64,000 nt of DNA from Chromobacterium haemolyticum. GTDB taxonomy: Bacteria; Pseudomonadota; Gammaproteobacteria; Burkholderiales; Chromobacteriaceae. The position numbers and the translations under genes were made by a program. Positions within the stretch are counted from its first letter, which is position 1, and every line of letters starts with the position of its first letter. The stretch spans positions 1 through 64,000 of the forward strand of contig NZ_MUKU01000002.1 in the NCBI RefSeq assembly GCF_002081825.1, in the 5' to 3' direction. Shown here in pieces: positions 44,639 to 54,588 of the stretch. Below the pieces are notes generated by a model that saw nothing but the letters and a program-made list of their open reading frames with translations, had not been told where the DNA came from and did no database searches.

Positions 44639-45649
44639 ATGTCGAACTCTATTCAGCTCGCCGTAGTCGGCGCCACCGGCCTGGTGGGCCAGGCGGTACT
44701 GGAACTGCTGGCCCAGCGCCAATTGCCCGTGGGCCGGGTCTTTGCCGTGGACACGGCGGACAAGGAAGGCGAAACCGCGGCCTATGGCAACCTGGAACTG
44801 GATGTGCATCCGATCGACGGTTTTGCCTTCGAAAACGTGGCGCTGGCCATCTTCGCCGCCGGCAGTGAACTGGCGCGCGAGTACGCGCCGCTGGCGCGCG
44901 CGGCCGGCGCGGCGGTGGTGGATTTCAGCTCCGCCTTCCGCGAGGACGACAGCGTGCCGCTGGTGATTCCCGCCATCAACGGCGCTGTGCTGGCGGACGC
45001 CGGCGAAGCCGCGCTCGCCTCCGTGCCCAATTGCACGGTGACGCCGCTGGCGCTGGCGCTGGCGGCGCTGCGCCCGTTGGGCTTGCAGCGCGTGACTGTG
45101 GCCACCTATCAATCGGTGTCCGGCAGCGGCCAGGCGGCGATGGAAGAGCTGGCGGATCAGACTACGGCGCTGTTCTCTCAGCGCGAGACCGAAAGCCGGG
45201 TCTACGACAAACGCATCGCTTTCAATGTGCTGCCGCAGATCGGCGCGCTGGACGCGGACGGCGCGTCCGAAGAAGAACGCTCGGTAGAGCGCGAGTTGAT
45301 GCGTTTGTTGGCGCTGCCGCAACTGCAAGTGGAAGCCACCTGCGTGAGGGTGCCGGTGTTCTTCGGCCACGCGTGGGCGGTGAATGTGGCATTCGAACAT
45401 GAATTTGACATGGAGCAAGCGCGTAAGCGTCTGCTTGCGGCAGGCTTGCAAGTGGTGGCCGCTGACAAGCTGGGCGGTTATGTGACGCCGATGGAGGCTA
45501 CCGGCAATGAAGCGGTGTGGGTCAGCCGTCTGCGCGGCAAGGGCCGGACGCTGAGTTTCTGGCTGGCCGCCGACAATGTGAAGGCCGGCGCGGCGCTCAA
45601 TTGCGTGAATATTGCTGAAACCCTGTTAAAGCAGAATGGTTTGATCTGA
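44639..45649 (+). CDS. Second aspartate-semialdehyde dehydrogenase-like protein (USG-1 type)
   Basis: 336 residues. It follows the other Asd branch: IQLAVVGATGLVGQAVLELL at the nucleotide-binding start, then AVVDFSSAFREDD, YQSVSGSGQAAMEELADQTT and VRVPVFFGHAWAVNVAFEHE. Proteins at this spot in pseudomonads (USG-1) often lack the catalytic Cys, but here SVPNCTVTPLALALAALRPL keeps Cys132, so it may be active. The gene has its own terminator on each side and therefore its own transcript. Whether it is a true second Asd or acts on a different semialdehyde cannot be decided here. Confidence 0.88.
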   Translation: MSNSIQLAVVGATGLVGQAVLELLAQRQLPVGRVFAVDTADKEGETAAYGNLELDVHPIDGFAFENVALAIFAAGSELAREYAPLARAAGAAVVDFSSAFREDDSVPLVIPAINGAVLADAGEAALASVPNCTVTPLALALAALRPLGLQRVTVATYQSVSGSGQAAMEELADQTTALFSQRETESRVYDKRIAFNVLPQIGALDADGASEEERSVERELMRLLALPQLQVEATCVRVPVFFGHAWAVNVAFEHEFDMEQARKRLLAAGLQVVAADKLGGYVTPMEATGNEAVWVSRLRGKGRTLSFWLAADNVKAGAALNCVNIAETLLKQNGLI

Positions 45650-45688
45650 TTTAAGCGGTTTGGCCGACGCCGCGCACGGCGCGGACAG

Positions 45689-45720
45689 AGGGCGGCATTC
45701 GCGAGAGTGCCGCCCTGTTT
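45689..45720 (+). terminator. Terminator-like hairpin after the second asd-like gene
   Basis: Nine-bp stem AGGGCGGCA / TGCCGCCCT with a 10-nt loop, followed by GTTT. Moderate strength because the T run is short. Confidence 0.7.
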
Positions 45721-45867
45721 CATGATGGAGTCGAAAAACGCGCGCAAACAGCGCCATTATGAAATCTAGCTAAAAACAGCGGCAGGGCCTAAGATTGCAA
45801 CAGTTACCGTCTGCGCCCGCTGGGCCAGCGCAAATAAAATCAAGATAAACGTGCCGGAAGGTTGACA

Positions 45868-48150
45868 GTGACACATCAGGCAAAAATCAGAATCGGCGTT
45901 CTGGCGGTGGCTTTGGCCTGCTCCGCCAGCGCCTGGGCAGGGCTGGGGAAAATCAACGTCAGGTCCAATCTGGGCGAGCCGTTCCGCGCCGATATCGAAT
46001 TGACCGGAGTAAGGGCGGCGGAGTTGGAAAGCGCTAGGATAGGGCTGGCCGGGGCGGATACATTTCAGGACTTGAATGTTGATTACGCCACGGTGCTCAA
46101 TATGCTGCGCTTCAGCGTGGCGCCCAGCTCGCGCGGGGCGATGATACGCATCAGTTCTTCCGGACCCATCAACGATCCCTATCTGCGTTTCGTGGTGGAA
46201 GCCAAGACTTCGTCGGGACGCGCGGTGCGCGAATACACGGTGTTGTTGGATCCCAGCAACTACTCGATGGCTTCCCCGTCCGCCAATATCGTGCAGGACG
46301 TGCCCAGCTACGCCGACAATAATCTGTCCAGCCGCTATCGCGGCAACGCCGCGCCCATCGCGCGGCCGCAGCCAGGCATTCTCAAAGTGAAGTCCGGTTC
46401 CACCCTGCGCGGCCTGGCCGGCAAGGTGCGGCCGCGCGGCGCCACGCTGGACCAGACCATGGCCGCGCTGGCCCAGGCCAACCCCGACGCCTTTGTCGAT
46501 GGCGACGTCAGCCGCCTCAAACTGGGCGCGGTACTGAAAGTGCCCGCCAGCCGCAAGATCAAATCCCTGAGCGCCGCCCAGGTGGCCAGTATTCTTGGCA
46601 GTCAGCCAGCGGCGCCGGCGGCTGAAGCGAAAGCAGGCTCCGATGTGCTGAAGCTGGTGCCCAGCGAGCCGGGCGGCGGCAAGCTGACCGACCTTGAGCA
46701 GCAGGTGGCGGCGCGCGAGCAAGCGCTGAAGAGCGCGGAGGCGCGCATCAGCGCGCTGGAAGAGCAATTGAAAGCCCTGCAGGCAGGCAAGTCCTTGCCG
46801 GCCATGCCCAGTTCCAGCCCTAGTTCCGCCCCGGCCGCGGCGATGGCGCAACCTGTCGCCGCCAGCGCTCCCGCGCACGCCGCCAGCGCGCCGGCCCCGG
46901 CTCCTGCAGCCAAGCCCGTTCCGGCGGAGCACAAGCCCGCGGCCAAGCCGGCGGCGCCTCCTCCGCCGCCGGAGCCGTCGTTGCTGGATAAGGTGATCGA
47001 TCATTTGCCGCTAGTGGGCGGCGGCGTGGCCGGCCTGGGTCTGTTGGGCGCGCTGGGCCTGCTGCTGGCGCGCCGGCGCAAGGGCGGCAAGCCCTTGTCG
47101 CTGTCCGCCAACAATACCAGCGCCGCCTTGAGCCGCGGCGCGTCTTCCGGCATAGAGCCGCCGTCGGTGGGCGGCGGCCACTCCTTCATGAGCAATTTCA
47201 CCCAGGCGGCCGGCGCCATCGATGCGGCCGAGGTTGATCCTGTAGCGGAAGCCGAGGTGTACATCGCCTACGGCCGCGATGTGCAGGCAGAGGACATCCT
47301 CAAGGACGCGCTGGCCAAAGACCCGTCGCGTCAGGAGGTGAGGCTGAAGTTGATGGAGATCTACGCGGCGCGGCCGGATGTCGCCAGCTTTGAAAAACTG
47401 GCGCGGGAAATGCACGCCACCTTCGACGGCCATGGGCCAATCTGGGCCAAGGCAGCGGCGATGGGGCGTTCCATAGACCCGACCAACTCGCTCTATCTGT
47501 CCGACGGCGAGGGCGAGGACATCGAAGCCGCGCCCGCGCCGGTATCTAGTCCGGGTAGCATTGATCTGGATAAAGAGCTGTTCGGCGAGCCGGAAGCAAC
47601 ACCGCCGACTGCCGCGCCTGAGCCCGTCGCCGTGCAGGAAGCTGCCGCGCCGCAGGACGACCCGCTGGCCGCCTTGCTCGCGGAGCCCCAGGTAGAGGAG
47701 AAGGAGAAGCCAGAGGAAGCCAATCTGCTCAATTTCGATCTGGACGCGGAGCTGAAGCCGCCCGCGGCGGAGCCCAAGCCGGAGGCTGCGGCTGCGGCGC
47801 CGGCGGAAAACAATTTGTTGGACTTCGACTTCAATCTGGAGGGCATGGCGGCGGAAGCGCCGGCCGCAGCCGAGACGCAAGCTGCGCCAGCGGCCCCATC
47901 CGCGGGTTTCGAGTCTCTGTACGAAGATATGCTGGCGGAGACGCCGGCCACAGAAACGGCAGCGCCGGCGCAGGCCGAAGGCATGTCGGTGCTGGACGAT
48001 CCACTGGCCACCAAGCTGGATCTGGCCAAGGTTTACTTGGACATGGGCGATCGCGACGGCGCCAAAGAAGTGTTGCAGGATTTGATCGCCGAGGCGCAGG
48101 GGCCGCTCAAGGCGGAGGCCGAGGCCTTGCTGGCAACGATCAGCGCTTGA
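45868..48150 (+). CDS. fimV: FimV/HubP-family polar protein, copy 1
   Basis: 760 residues. FimV-type inner-membrane proteins organise the cell pole and support type IV pili and twitching. The signal peptide (IGVLAVALACSASAWA) precedes the FimV N-terminal domain (GLGKINVRSNLGEPFRADIE). A LysM-like peptidoglycan-binding unit is near 170-215 (LKVKSGSTLRGLAGKVRPRG), then a coiled coil (~270-305), an Ala/Pro-rich linker, one membrane helix (~385-405) and an acidic cytoplasmic part with the conserved C-terminal motif KLDLAKVYLDMGDRDGAKEV. The GTG at 45868 is six bases after GGAAGG; the TTG at 45862 abuts it. The position between asd and truA matches pseudomonad fimV. Confidence 0.9.
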   Translation: MTHQAKIRIGVLAVALACSASAWAGLGKINVRSNLGEPFRADIELTGVRAAELESARIGLAGADTFQDLNVDYATVLNMLRFSVAPSSRGAMIRISSSGPINDPYLRFVVEAKTSSGRAVREYTVLLDPSNYSMASPSANIVQDVPSYADNNLSSRYRGNAAPIARPQPGILKVKSGSTLRGLAGKVRPRGATLDQTMAALAQANPDAFVDGDVSRLKLGAVLKVPASRKIKSLSAAQVASILGSQPAAPAAEAKAGSDVLKLVPSEPGGGKLTDLEQQVAAREQALKSAEARISALEEQLKALQAGKSLPAMPSSSPSSAPAAAMAQPVAASAPAHAASAPAPAPAAKPVPAEHKPAAKPAAPPPPPEPSLLDKVIDHLPLVGGGVAGLGLLGALGLLLARRRKGGKPLSLSANNTSAALSRGASSGIEPPSVGGGHSFMSNFTQAAGAIDAAEVDPVAEAEVYIAYGRDVQAEDILKDALAKDPSRQEVRLKLMEIYAARPDVASFEKLAREMHATFDGHGPIWAKAAAMGRSIDPTNSLYLSDGEGEDIEAAPAPVSSPGSIDLDKELFGEPEATPPTAAPEPVAVQEAAAPQDDPLAALLAEPQVEEKEKPEEANLLNFDLDAELKPPAAEPKPEAAAAAPAENNLLDFDFNLEGMAAEAPAAAETQAAPAAPSAGFESLYEDMLAETPATETAAPAQAEGMSVLDDPLATKLDLAKVYLDMGDRDGAKEVLQDLIAEAQGPLKAEAEALLATISA

Positions 48151-48433
48151 GATAGAGGCGACGACGATGCGCGGCGGGACGGGGCAACTCCTCCCGCCGC
48201 TTGACGATCCCGCGCCGGTGCGTGGTTTTTAGGCGAAAAACCGGAAAATGTGTGGCTTTTTTGGCCATTGCCTGGATGCAATGAGACGGGGACACCCGAT
48301 TTATCCTCGCTAAGTGGCTGTTGTATAGTTTCGTTGCAATAATTAAAACGTTATAAGAGCCTGTCGAGACCCGGCTGCCGGCAAAGGCAAGCGGCACGGT
48401 GGCTTCGAAGAATGAGGGTGGGGAAATTCGTTC

Positions 48434-50875
48434 ATGTCTTTCAAGACACGCATGAGTCAAATCGCGTCGCTGCTGGCCGGTCTGGGCCTGGCGGCGGCCG
48501 CTACGGCCGGTTTGGGGCCGATACGGGTATTGTCCGCCGATGGAGAGCCTTTCCTGGCGGAGATCCCCGTGGTGGACGAGGAGCCCTCGGACAATGTGCT
48601 GGTGGGCCTGGCTGACCGCAACCGCTATCCGCTGTTGTCCACTTACAGCAGTTCCGCCGGCAATCTGCAGTTTTCCATCGTCCGCAAGCCGGACGGCAAT
48701 GTTCAAAAAATCCAAGTGAAGGGTGCCGCCAGTTATCCGGAGCCACTGCTGCGTTTCGCTGTGGATCTGAGTTGGCCAGCGGGTAGGTTGGTGCGCGAGT
48801 TCGAGGTGGATTATCGCCGCGATGGACCGCGGAACAAGCCCGCGCCGGTGCGGGAGGAGGGGAAGAAGCCGCTGGCCGGCGTCGATGCCTCGCCGCGCTT
48901 GGATTCGCTGGGCCTGAGCGACGCCCGACTGCGTTCGCGCTTGGGCGAGCCCTTGCTGCTGGAACTGAGCTTGCAGGGCAGCGCCTTGGAGCAGACGGAG
49001 CCGCCGCGCTTGGCGCTGTTCGCGGTGGCGGCTCAGGGCGAGCCCAGCGCTCAGCAAGTGCGCTTGGTGGCTTCCATCGTGCCCCATATCGAGAAAGTGG
49101 CCAAAGGCCGCTTTAATGTGCAACTGCGCACCGAGCAGCCGGTAAGCGAGCCGATGCTGGCCTTTCGGCTGGAAGTGGCCGCCGGCAAGCTCAAGGCGCA
49201 GAAAAACTACTCGGTATTGCTGGACCCGCATTCGGCGGCCAAGCCGGCTCCTGTCGCCAAGACGCAGGGTTTGAAAGTGTATCGGGTGCTCAAGGGCGAC
49301 ACGCTGTCCGGCATCGCCAGCCGCGTGCGCGGCGGCGGGGAGTCGGGCGGGGTGGCGCAGCAACTATTGCAAGGCAATCCCGAGGCCTTCATCGCGGGCG
49401 ACGCCAATCGCTTGCGCGCAGGAGTGGCTCTGGAGTATCCGGCCGAGTGGCAGTTGCGTGGTCAGAGCGCCGCCCGCGCCGCGGAGCCTAAGCGATCGGC
49501 GGTTTCGCCCGAGGCCCGCGCGGCTGAGAAAAGCGTGCAGCAAGAAAGCAAGCCCCAGGCGCGCGCGCCGCAGGAGCATCAGCCTCCGGCGCAGAAGCCT
49601 CCGGAACGCAAGCAGCCGGAAGCCGCGCGGCAGGAACACAAGCTGCCGGAATCCAAACCGCAGGAGCACAAACCCGTAGAGGCCAAATCGGCGGCCAAGC
49701 CGGCCGCTCCGCTCGCGCCGGCGCATCCGCCTGTCGTCAAGGATGCGTCCAAACCGGCTCCAGTGGCAGAGGTCCCGAGGCAAGCGGCCGCGCCGTCGCA
49801 GCAGGAGCGGAATTTGCAACAGATGTTGCAGCGGCAAGACCAGGCCCTGCAGCAAGCCGAACAGCGCGCCAAGGCGCTGGAACAGAAAATTCAGGATTAC
49901 CAGCGTCAGCAGGCGGCGGTAAAGGCCGCCGCGCCGGCTCCGGCGGAAAGAGAGCTCGGCCCCGAGTCCGTGCCGGAACCCAAGCCGAAACCGGAACCCA
50001 AGGTGGCGGCCGTCAGTTCGATGCCGGTCGCGGCGGCATCCGCACCGCAGGCGGCTATGCCGGAACACGCCGAGAAGCCGCCGGCGGCCAAGCCCGCGGA
50101 AGGGAATGTCCCGCCGGCTACGGTGGCGGCCAATAGCTGGACGGATGAATTGGGCGCGGTCTTGTCCGATGAGTCTATGCGTTGGAAGCTTGGCGGCGCG
50201 GCCGCGGCGCTGGGCCTGGTGGCTTTGCTGCTGGCGCGACGCAAGCGCAGCGGCGGCAAGACCGAACCCGCCGCGCCGGCCTTGAGCGGAACGGCGACGG
50301 GCGCTTCGATGCTGGGTCCGTTGACGACCTTGATGAGCTCTTTGAAGAAGGGCGACGGCATCGACCTGTCCTCGGTGGACCGCGTTGCCGAGGCCGATGT
50401 CTATCTGGCTTACGGTCGTGATGATCAGGCGCTGGAGATTCTGCGCGAAGGCCTGGCCCATGAGCCGATGAGGCAAGATTTGCGCTACAAACTGCTGGAG
50501 GTGTTGTCCACCCAGCAGGACAAGCAGATGTTCATTGCCGAGGCCACCACGGCCAAGGGCGTGTTCGGCAAGGACAGTACCTTATGGATGAGGGTGTGTG
50601 AAATCGGCCAGACCGTAGAGCCCGGTCATCCCTTGTTCGCCCAAGCCAAGCCCGAGCCGGCAGCGGAAGCGTCGGCGCAGCCGCCTGCGACCGCAGAGCT
50701 TGCAACTGTTGCCGCACCCGCACCCGCACCCGCACCCGCGACGCCCGTAGCGGCATCGCCTGCACCGGTAGCTGCGGCGAGCCCGGATGAGGAGAAAATG
50801 GAGCTGGCCAAGCTGTATCTGGAGATGGGCGACAAGGAAACTGCGGACGCTTTGATGAAGGAGGCCGGCCGCTGA
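48434..50875 (+). CDS. FimV/HubP-family polar protein, copy 2
   Basis: 813 residues, a diverged paralogue of the preceding gene with the same architecture. Signal peptide (IASLLAGLGLAAAATA), FimV N-terminal domain (GLGPIRVLSADGEPFLAEIP), LysM-like unit ~280-335 (LKVYRVLKGDTLSGIASRVR), a long Lys/Glu/Pro/Gln linker with repeated KPQEHKP-type units (~350-440), coiled coil (~455-495), membrane helix ~583-605 (LGGAAAALGLVALLLARRKR) and C-terminal TPR-like part ending MELAKLYLEMGDKETADALM. The 283-base AT-rich spacer before it suggests its own promoter. Two tandem FimV proteins may have split roles at the pole. Confidence 0.88.
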   Translation: MSFKTRMSQIASLLAGLGLAAAATAGLGPIRVLSADGEPFLAEIPVVDEEPSDNVLVGLADRNRYPLLSTYSSSAGNLQFSIVRKPDGNVQKIQVKGAASYPEPLLRFAVDLSWPAGRLVREFEVDYRRDGPRNKPAPVREEGKKPLAGVDASPRLDSLGLSDARLRSRLGEPLLLELSLQGSALEQTEPPRLALFAVAAQGEPSAQQVRLVASIVPHIEKVAKGRFNVQLRTEQPVSEPMLAFRLEVAAGKLKAQKNYSVLLDPHSAAKPAPVAKTQGLKVYRVLKGDTLSGIASRVRGGGESGGVAQQLLQGNPEAFIAGDANRLRAGVALEYPAEWQLRGQSAARAAEPKRSAVSPEARAAEKSVQQESKPQARAPQEHQPPAQKPPERKQPEAARQEHKLPESKPQEHKPVEAKSAAKPAAPLAPAHPPVVKDASKPAPVAEVPRQAAAPSQQERNLQQMLQRQDQALQQAEQRAKALEQKIQDYQRQQAAVKAAAPAPAERELGPESVPEPKPKPEPKVAAVSSMPVAAASAPQAAMPEHAEKPPAAKPAEGNVPPATVAANSWTDELGAVLSDESMRWKLGGAAAALGLVALLLARRKRSGGKTEPAAPALSGTATGASMLGPLTTLMSSLKKGDGIDLSSVDRVAEADVYLAYGRDDQALEILREGLAHEPMRQDLRYKLLEVLSTQQDKQMFIAEATTAKGVFGKDSTLWMRVCEIGQTVEPGHPLFAQAKPEPAAEASAQPPATAELATVAAPAPAPAPATPVAASPAPVAAASPDEEKMELAKLYLEMGDKETADALMKEAGR

Positions 50876-50905
50876 GGCGCCCATAGCGCATCGAGAGTAA
50901 AAGGG

Positions 50906-50942
50906 GCCGGCGCGCTTGACGCGAGCCGGCTCTTTCGTTTTT
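50906..50942 (+). terminator. Terminator after the second fimV-like gene
   Basis: GCCGGC arms with inner GCG/CGC pairing (50906-50930), then TCTTTCGTTTTTC. The U-rich tail is interrupted but adequate. Confidence 0.7.
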
Positions 50943-51103
50943 CTTCGACGGCGTCTTATGCCGTGGTTGGCCGCTTTTCTCGCGCGTTCGCAGCAGACGT
51001 CATCGTTTGGTCGTGGCGCAAACCGGGCAGGATAAGGTAGAGTGAGTGCTTTATTGCTGAAACGACGCGGCGTGTCGCGTCGGTGTTTGAAGAAGGTGTG
51101 GGC

Positions 51104-51895
51104 ATGAGGATAGCGCTCGGCATCGAGTATGACGGTCGGGCGTTTTCCGGCTGGCAGACTCAGCCGCATGGCAATACGGTTCAGGACAGATTGAATCAGG
51201 CGATCGCGCAGATCGCCGGCGTGGCCGACATTGGCACCTTGGCCGCGGGGAGGACCGACGCCGGGGTGCATGCGGCCATGCAAGTGGTGCATTTCGACTG
51301 CTTAGCGCAGCGGCCGTTGAATGCTTGGGTGCGCGGTGTCAACGCCTTGCTGCCGCCGGACGTGGCGGTGGTGTGGGCGCGAGAGGTGCCGGAGGAGTTT
51401 CATGCCCGTTTTTCGGCGTTTTCCCGCAGTTACAGCTATTTTCTGCTGACTAGTCCGGTGCGGCCCTGTTTGCTGGCCGGCAAGATGGGCTGGTTTCATC
51501 AGGCCTTGGATGTTGAGGCGATGCGGGAAGCGGCCGCCCATTTGCTGGGGCGGCATGATTTTTCCAGCTTTCGAGCGTCCGAATGCCAGGCAAAATCGCC
51601 GCTCAAGGATTTGCAGCGGCTGGACATCAGTGAGCAAGACGGCCTGATCCGCTTCGATCTGCTGGCGGACGCCTTCCTGCACCATATGGTGCGCAATATC
51701 GTCGGGGCGCTGGTCTATGTCGGCAAGGGCGCTTTGCGCGCGGAAGACGTGGCGGGGCTGCTGGCGGCGCGCGACCGCACCTTCGCGCCGCCCACCTTCA
51801 TGCCGGACGGCTTGTACCTGACCGGCGTGGGTTATCCGGAAACATACGATTTGCCGTCGCAGGCGGACGCCGCGCGGCTGGCCTTGTGGAGATGA
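51104..51895 (+). CDS. truA: tRNA pseudouridine synthase A (positions 38-40)
   Basis: 263 residues. Converts uridines 38-40 of the tRNA anticodon arm to pseudouridine. The start [20 protein letters not shown] is typical, and the catalytic Asp lies in [20 protein letters not shown]. Later motifs are [38 protein letters not shown] and [19 protein letters not shown]. The ATG at 51104 has AAGG upstream. Its stop overlaps the trpF ATG, so it heads the truA-trpF-trpB-trpA-accD run. Confidence 0.97.
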   Translation: MRIALGIEYDGRAFSGWQTQPHGNTVQDRLNQAIAQIAGVADIGTLAAGRTDAGVHAAMQVVHFDCLAQRPLNAWVRGVNALLPPDVAVVWAREVPEEFHARFSAFSRSYSYFLLTSPVRPCLLAGKMGWFHQALDVEAMREAAAHLLGRHDFSSFRASECQAKSPLKDLQRLDISEQDGLIRFDLLADAFLHHMVRNIVGALVYVGKGALRAEDVAGLLAARDRTFAPPTFMPDGLYLTGVGYPETYDLPSQADAARLALWR

Positions 51896-52527
51896 GAGTG
51901 GGCGGCACGACCCGAATCAAGATTTGCGGCATTACCCGGCCGGAAGACGGCGTGGAAGCCGCACGGCTGGGCGCCGACGCCATCGGCCTGGTGTTCTACG
52001 CCAAGAGCCCGCGTCATGTGGGCATCGAGCAGGCGCGCGCTGTGATCGCGGCGCTGCCGCCCTTCGTCAGCGTAGTGGCCCTGTTCGTCAACCCGGAACC
52101 GGATTATGTGCGCGCAGTGTTGGCGGAGTGCGCAATCGACATGCTGCAGTTCCACGGCGAGGAAGACGCCGCCTTCTGCCGCTCTTTCCAGCGGCCTTAT
52201 TTGAAAGCGGTGCGGGTGAAGCCGGGCATGGATCTGGCTGAAATCGCCTCGGAATACCCGGACGCGCGCGCGGTGCTGACCGACGCCTTCGTTGAAGGCG
52301 CGCACGGCGGTACCGGCGCCACCTTTGACTGGAGCTTGCTGCCGGAGGCCTTGCCTCTGCCGTTGATCCTGTCAGGAGGGCTGGACGAACACAATGTGGC
52401 GGCGGCGGTGGCGCAGGTGCGCCCGGCCGCGGTCGACGTCTCCAGCGGTGTGGAGGCGTCCAAGGGAATCAAAGATGCCGCCAGAATGGCGGCGTTCATA
52501 TCAGGAGTTAGACATGGATCGTTATGA
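51892..52527 (+). CDS. trpF: Phosphoribosylanthranilate isomerase
   Basis: 211 residues. Amadori isomerisation of phosphoribosylanthranilate in tryptophan synthesis. The barrel starts [20 protein letters not shown] with the catalytic Cys in KICG, has [35 protein letters not shown] and [20 protein letters not shown] with the catalytic Asp, and ends [32 protein letters not shown] 51892 overlaps truA's stop; a GTG at 51898 is spaced better from GGAG and is an alternative start. Its end overlaps trpB by 14 bases. Confidence 0.95.
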   Translation: MRVGGTTRIKICGITRPEDGVEAARLGADAIGLVFYAKSPRHVGIEQARAVIAALPPFVSVVALFVNPEPDYVRAVLAECAIDMLQFHGEEDAAFCRSFQRPYLKAVRVKPGMDLAEIASEYPDARAVLTDAFVEGAHGGTGATFDWSLLPEALPLPLILSGGLDEHNVAAAVAQVRPAAVDVSSGVEASKGIKDAARMAAFISGVRHGSL

Positions 52528-53716
52528 CTTGCCGGACGCCCAGGGCCATTTTGGCCCGCATGGCGGCGTCTATGTCGCCGAAACCTTGATGGCGGCGCTG
52601 GACGAGCTGAAAAACGAGTACGCTCGCGTCAAGGCCGACCCGTCGTTCTGGGAAGAATTCCGCCATGAGCTCAAGCATTACGTCGGCCGCCCCAGCCCGG
52701 TCTACCACGCCAAGCGCTGGTCAGAGCAATTGGGCGGCGCGCAGATTTATTTGAAGCGCGAAGATCTGAACCACACCGGCGCGCATAAGATCAACAACGC
52801 CATTGGCCAGGCGCTGCTGGCGCGGCGCATGGGCAAAAAAAGAGTGATCGCCGAAACCGGCGCCGGCCAGCACGGCGTGGCTTCCGCCACCGTGGCGGCG
52901 CGTTACGGCATGGAGTGCGTGGTGTACATGGGCGCTGAGGATATCAAGCGTCAATCGCCCAATGTGTTCCGCATGAAGCTGCTGGGCGCTACCGTGGTGC
53001 CGGTGGAATCCGGCTCCAAGACGCTAAAGGACGCGCTGAACGAGGCGATGCGCGACTGGGTGACCAATGTCGACAGCACTTTCTACATCTTGGGCACCGC
53101 GGCCGGCCCGCATCCCTATCCGATGCTGGTGCGCGATTTCGTGTCGGTGATCGGCGAGGAGGCCAAGGTGCAGATGCCGGAAGTCATCGGCCGCCAGCCG
53201 GATGTGGTGGTGGCTTGCGTAGGCGGTGGCTCTAACGCCATCGGCATGTTCTATCCGTATATCGGCGTGGACGGCGTGCGCATGGTCGGTGTTGAGGCCG
53301 GCGGCCTGGGCTTGGACTCCGGCAGGCACGCGGCGCCGCTTTCCGGCGGCGCGCCCTTGGGCGTGCTGCACGGCGCCAAGAGCTATCTGATGCAGGACGA
53401 GAACGGCCAGGTGGTGGAAACCCATTCGGTGTCCGCCGGCCTGGACTATCCCGGCGTGGGGCCGGAGCACAGCTATCTGAAGGACATCGGCCGCGCCGAC
53501 TACGTGGCGATCAACGATGACGAGGCTTTGCGCGCCTTCCACGATTGCTGTCACTTCGAGGGCATCATCCCGGCGCTGGAATCCAGCCACGCGCTGGCCT
53601 GGGCCGCCAAGGAAGCGCCGAAGATGGGCAAGGACCAGGTGATTCTGGTCAATCTGTCCGGCCGCGGCGACAAAGACATCAACACCGTGGCCGGCCTCGC
53701 CGGCATCACCCTGTAA
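52514..53716 (+). CDS. trpB: Tryptophan synthase beta chain
   Basis: 400 residues. PLP enzyme that joins indole to serine. The PLP lysine is in [20 protein letters not shown]; other motifs are [58 protein letters not shown] (phosphate loop), [18 protein letters not shown] and [15 protein letters not shown]. The ATG at 52514 follows CAGGAG. It is translationally coupled to trpF and forms the alpha2-beta2 complex with TrpA. Confidence 0.98.
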   Translation: MDRYDLPDAQGHFGPHGGVYVAETLMAALDELKNEYARVKADPSFWEEFRHELKHYVGRPSPVYHAKRWSEQLGGAQIYLKREDLNHTGAHKINNAIGQALLARRMGKKRVIAETGAGQHGVASATVAARYGMECVVYMGAEDIKRQSPNVFRMKLLGATVVPVESGSKTLKDALNEAMRDWVTNVDSTFYILGTAAGPHPYPMLVRDFVSVIGEEAKVQMPEVIGRQPDVVVACVGGGSNAIGMFYPYIGVDGVRMVGVEAGGLGLDSGRHAAPLSGGAPLGVLHGAKSYLMQDENGQVVETHSVSAGLDYPGVGPEHSYLKDIGRADYVAINDDEALRAFHDCCHFEGIIPALESSHALAWAAKEAPKMGKDQVILVNLSGRGDKDINTVAGLAGITL

Positions 53717-53725
53717 GGAGGCGCT

Positions 53726-54514
53726 ATGTCACGTATCGCCCAATGTTTTGAAGAGCTGGCCGGCGGCAAGGCGCTGATTCCCTTCATCACAGCCGGCGAT
53801 CCGTCGCCGCAGTTGACCGTGCAGTTGATGCACGGCCTGGTGGAGGGCGGCGCCGACATCATCGAGCTGGGGGTGCCGTTTTCCGACCCGATGGCCGACG
53901 GCCCGGTGATCCAGCGTGCCTCCGAGCGCGCGCTGGTCCACAAGGTGGGTTTGCGCCAGGTGCTGCAAATGGTAGCGGAGTTTCGTCGCGACAACGACCA
54001 TACCCCGGTGGTGCTGATGGGGTATCTGAACCCGGTGTTCGCCATGGGCTATCAGGCCTTCGCCGCCGCGGCCAAGGCCGCCGGCGTCGACGGGGTGTTG
54101 ACTGTGGACTGCCCGCCGGAGGAGTCCGCCGATTTGTCTGCGGCTCTGGCCGCCAACGGCCTGGATCCGGTGTTCCTGATCGCGCCCACCACGCCGCCGC
54201 AACGTGTGGCGGAAATTGCCAAACTGGCGCGCGGATACGTCTATTATGTGTCTCTGAAGGGGGTGACCGGCGCCGGGCATCTGGACATTGACGACGTAGC
54301 GCGTAAAATTGCTGCCCTTAGAGAATATTTGACCGTACCGATCGGCGTCGGCTTTGGCATTCGCGACGGCGCGACCGCCAAGGCGATCTCCGCCGCCGCT
54401 GACGCGGTGGTGGTGGGCAGCCGCTTGGTGCAGGAAATTGAGGCGGCGACACCCGAAACCGCCAAAGAGCGGTTAACCCGTCTGGTGGCTGAACTGAAGG
54501 CCGCCATCCGATAG
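53726..54514 (+). CDS. trpA: Tryptophan synthase alpha chain
   Basis: 262 residues. Cleaves indole-3-glycerol phosphate to indole, which is channelled to TrpB. The catalytic Glu is in [20 protein letters not shown], where the following Asp is also conserved; [64 protein letters not shown] and [19 protein letters not shown] complete the barrel. AAGGAGGC lies just before the ATG, an unusually strong ribosome site. A terminator follows, separating it from accD. Confidence 0.98.
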   Translation: MSRIAQCFEELAGGKALIPFITAGDPSPQLTVQLMHGLVEGGADIIELGVPFSDPMADGPVIQRASERALVHKVGLRQVLQMVAEFRRDNDHTPVVLMGYLNPVFAMGYQAFAAAAKAAGVDGVLTVDCPPEESADLSAALAANGLDPVFLIAPTTPPQRVAEIAKLARGYVYYVSLKGVTGAGHLDIDDVARKIAALREYLTVPIGVGFGIRDGATAKAISAAADAVVVGSRLVQEIEAATPETAKERLTRLVAELKAAIR

Positions 54515-54521
54515 AACACTG

Positions 54522-54542
54522 CGGGGGCTTAGCCCCCGTTTT
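54522..54542 (+). terminator. Rho-independent terminator after trpA
   Basis: CGGGGGC / GCCCCCG stem, loop TTA, then four T residues. A second 8-bp hairpin (GCCCGCCG 54548-54555 / CGGCGGGC 54561-54568) follows in the accD leader. Confidence 0.85.
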
Positions 54543-54588
54543 ACTGTGCCCGCCGTTTGGCGGCGGGCCCAAGAATCAAGGAGTCAGC

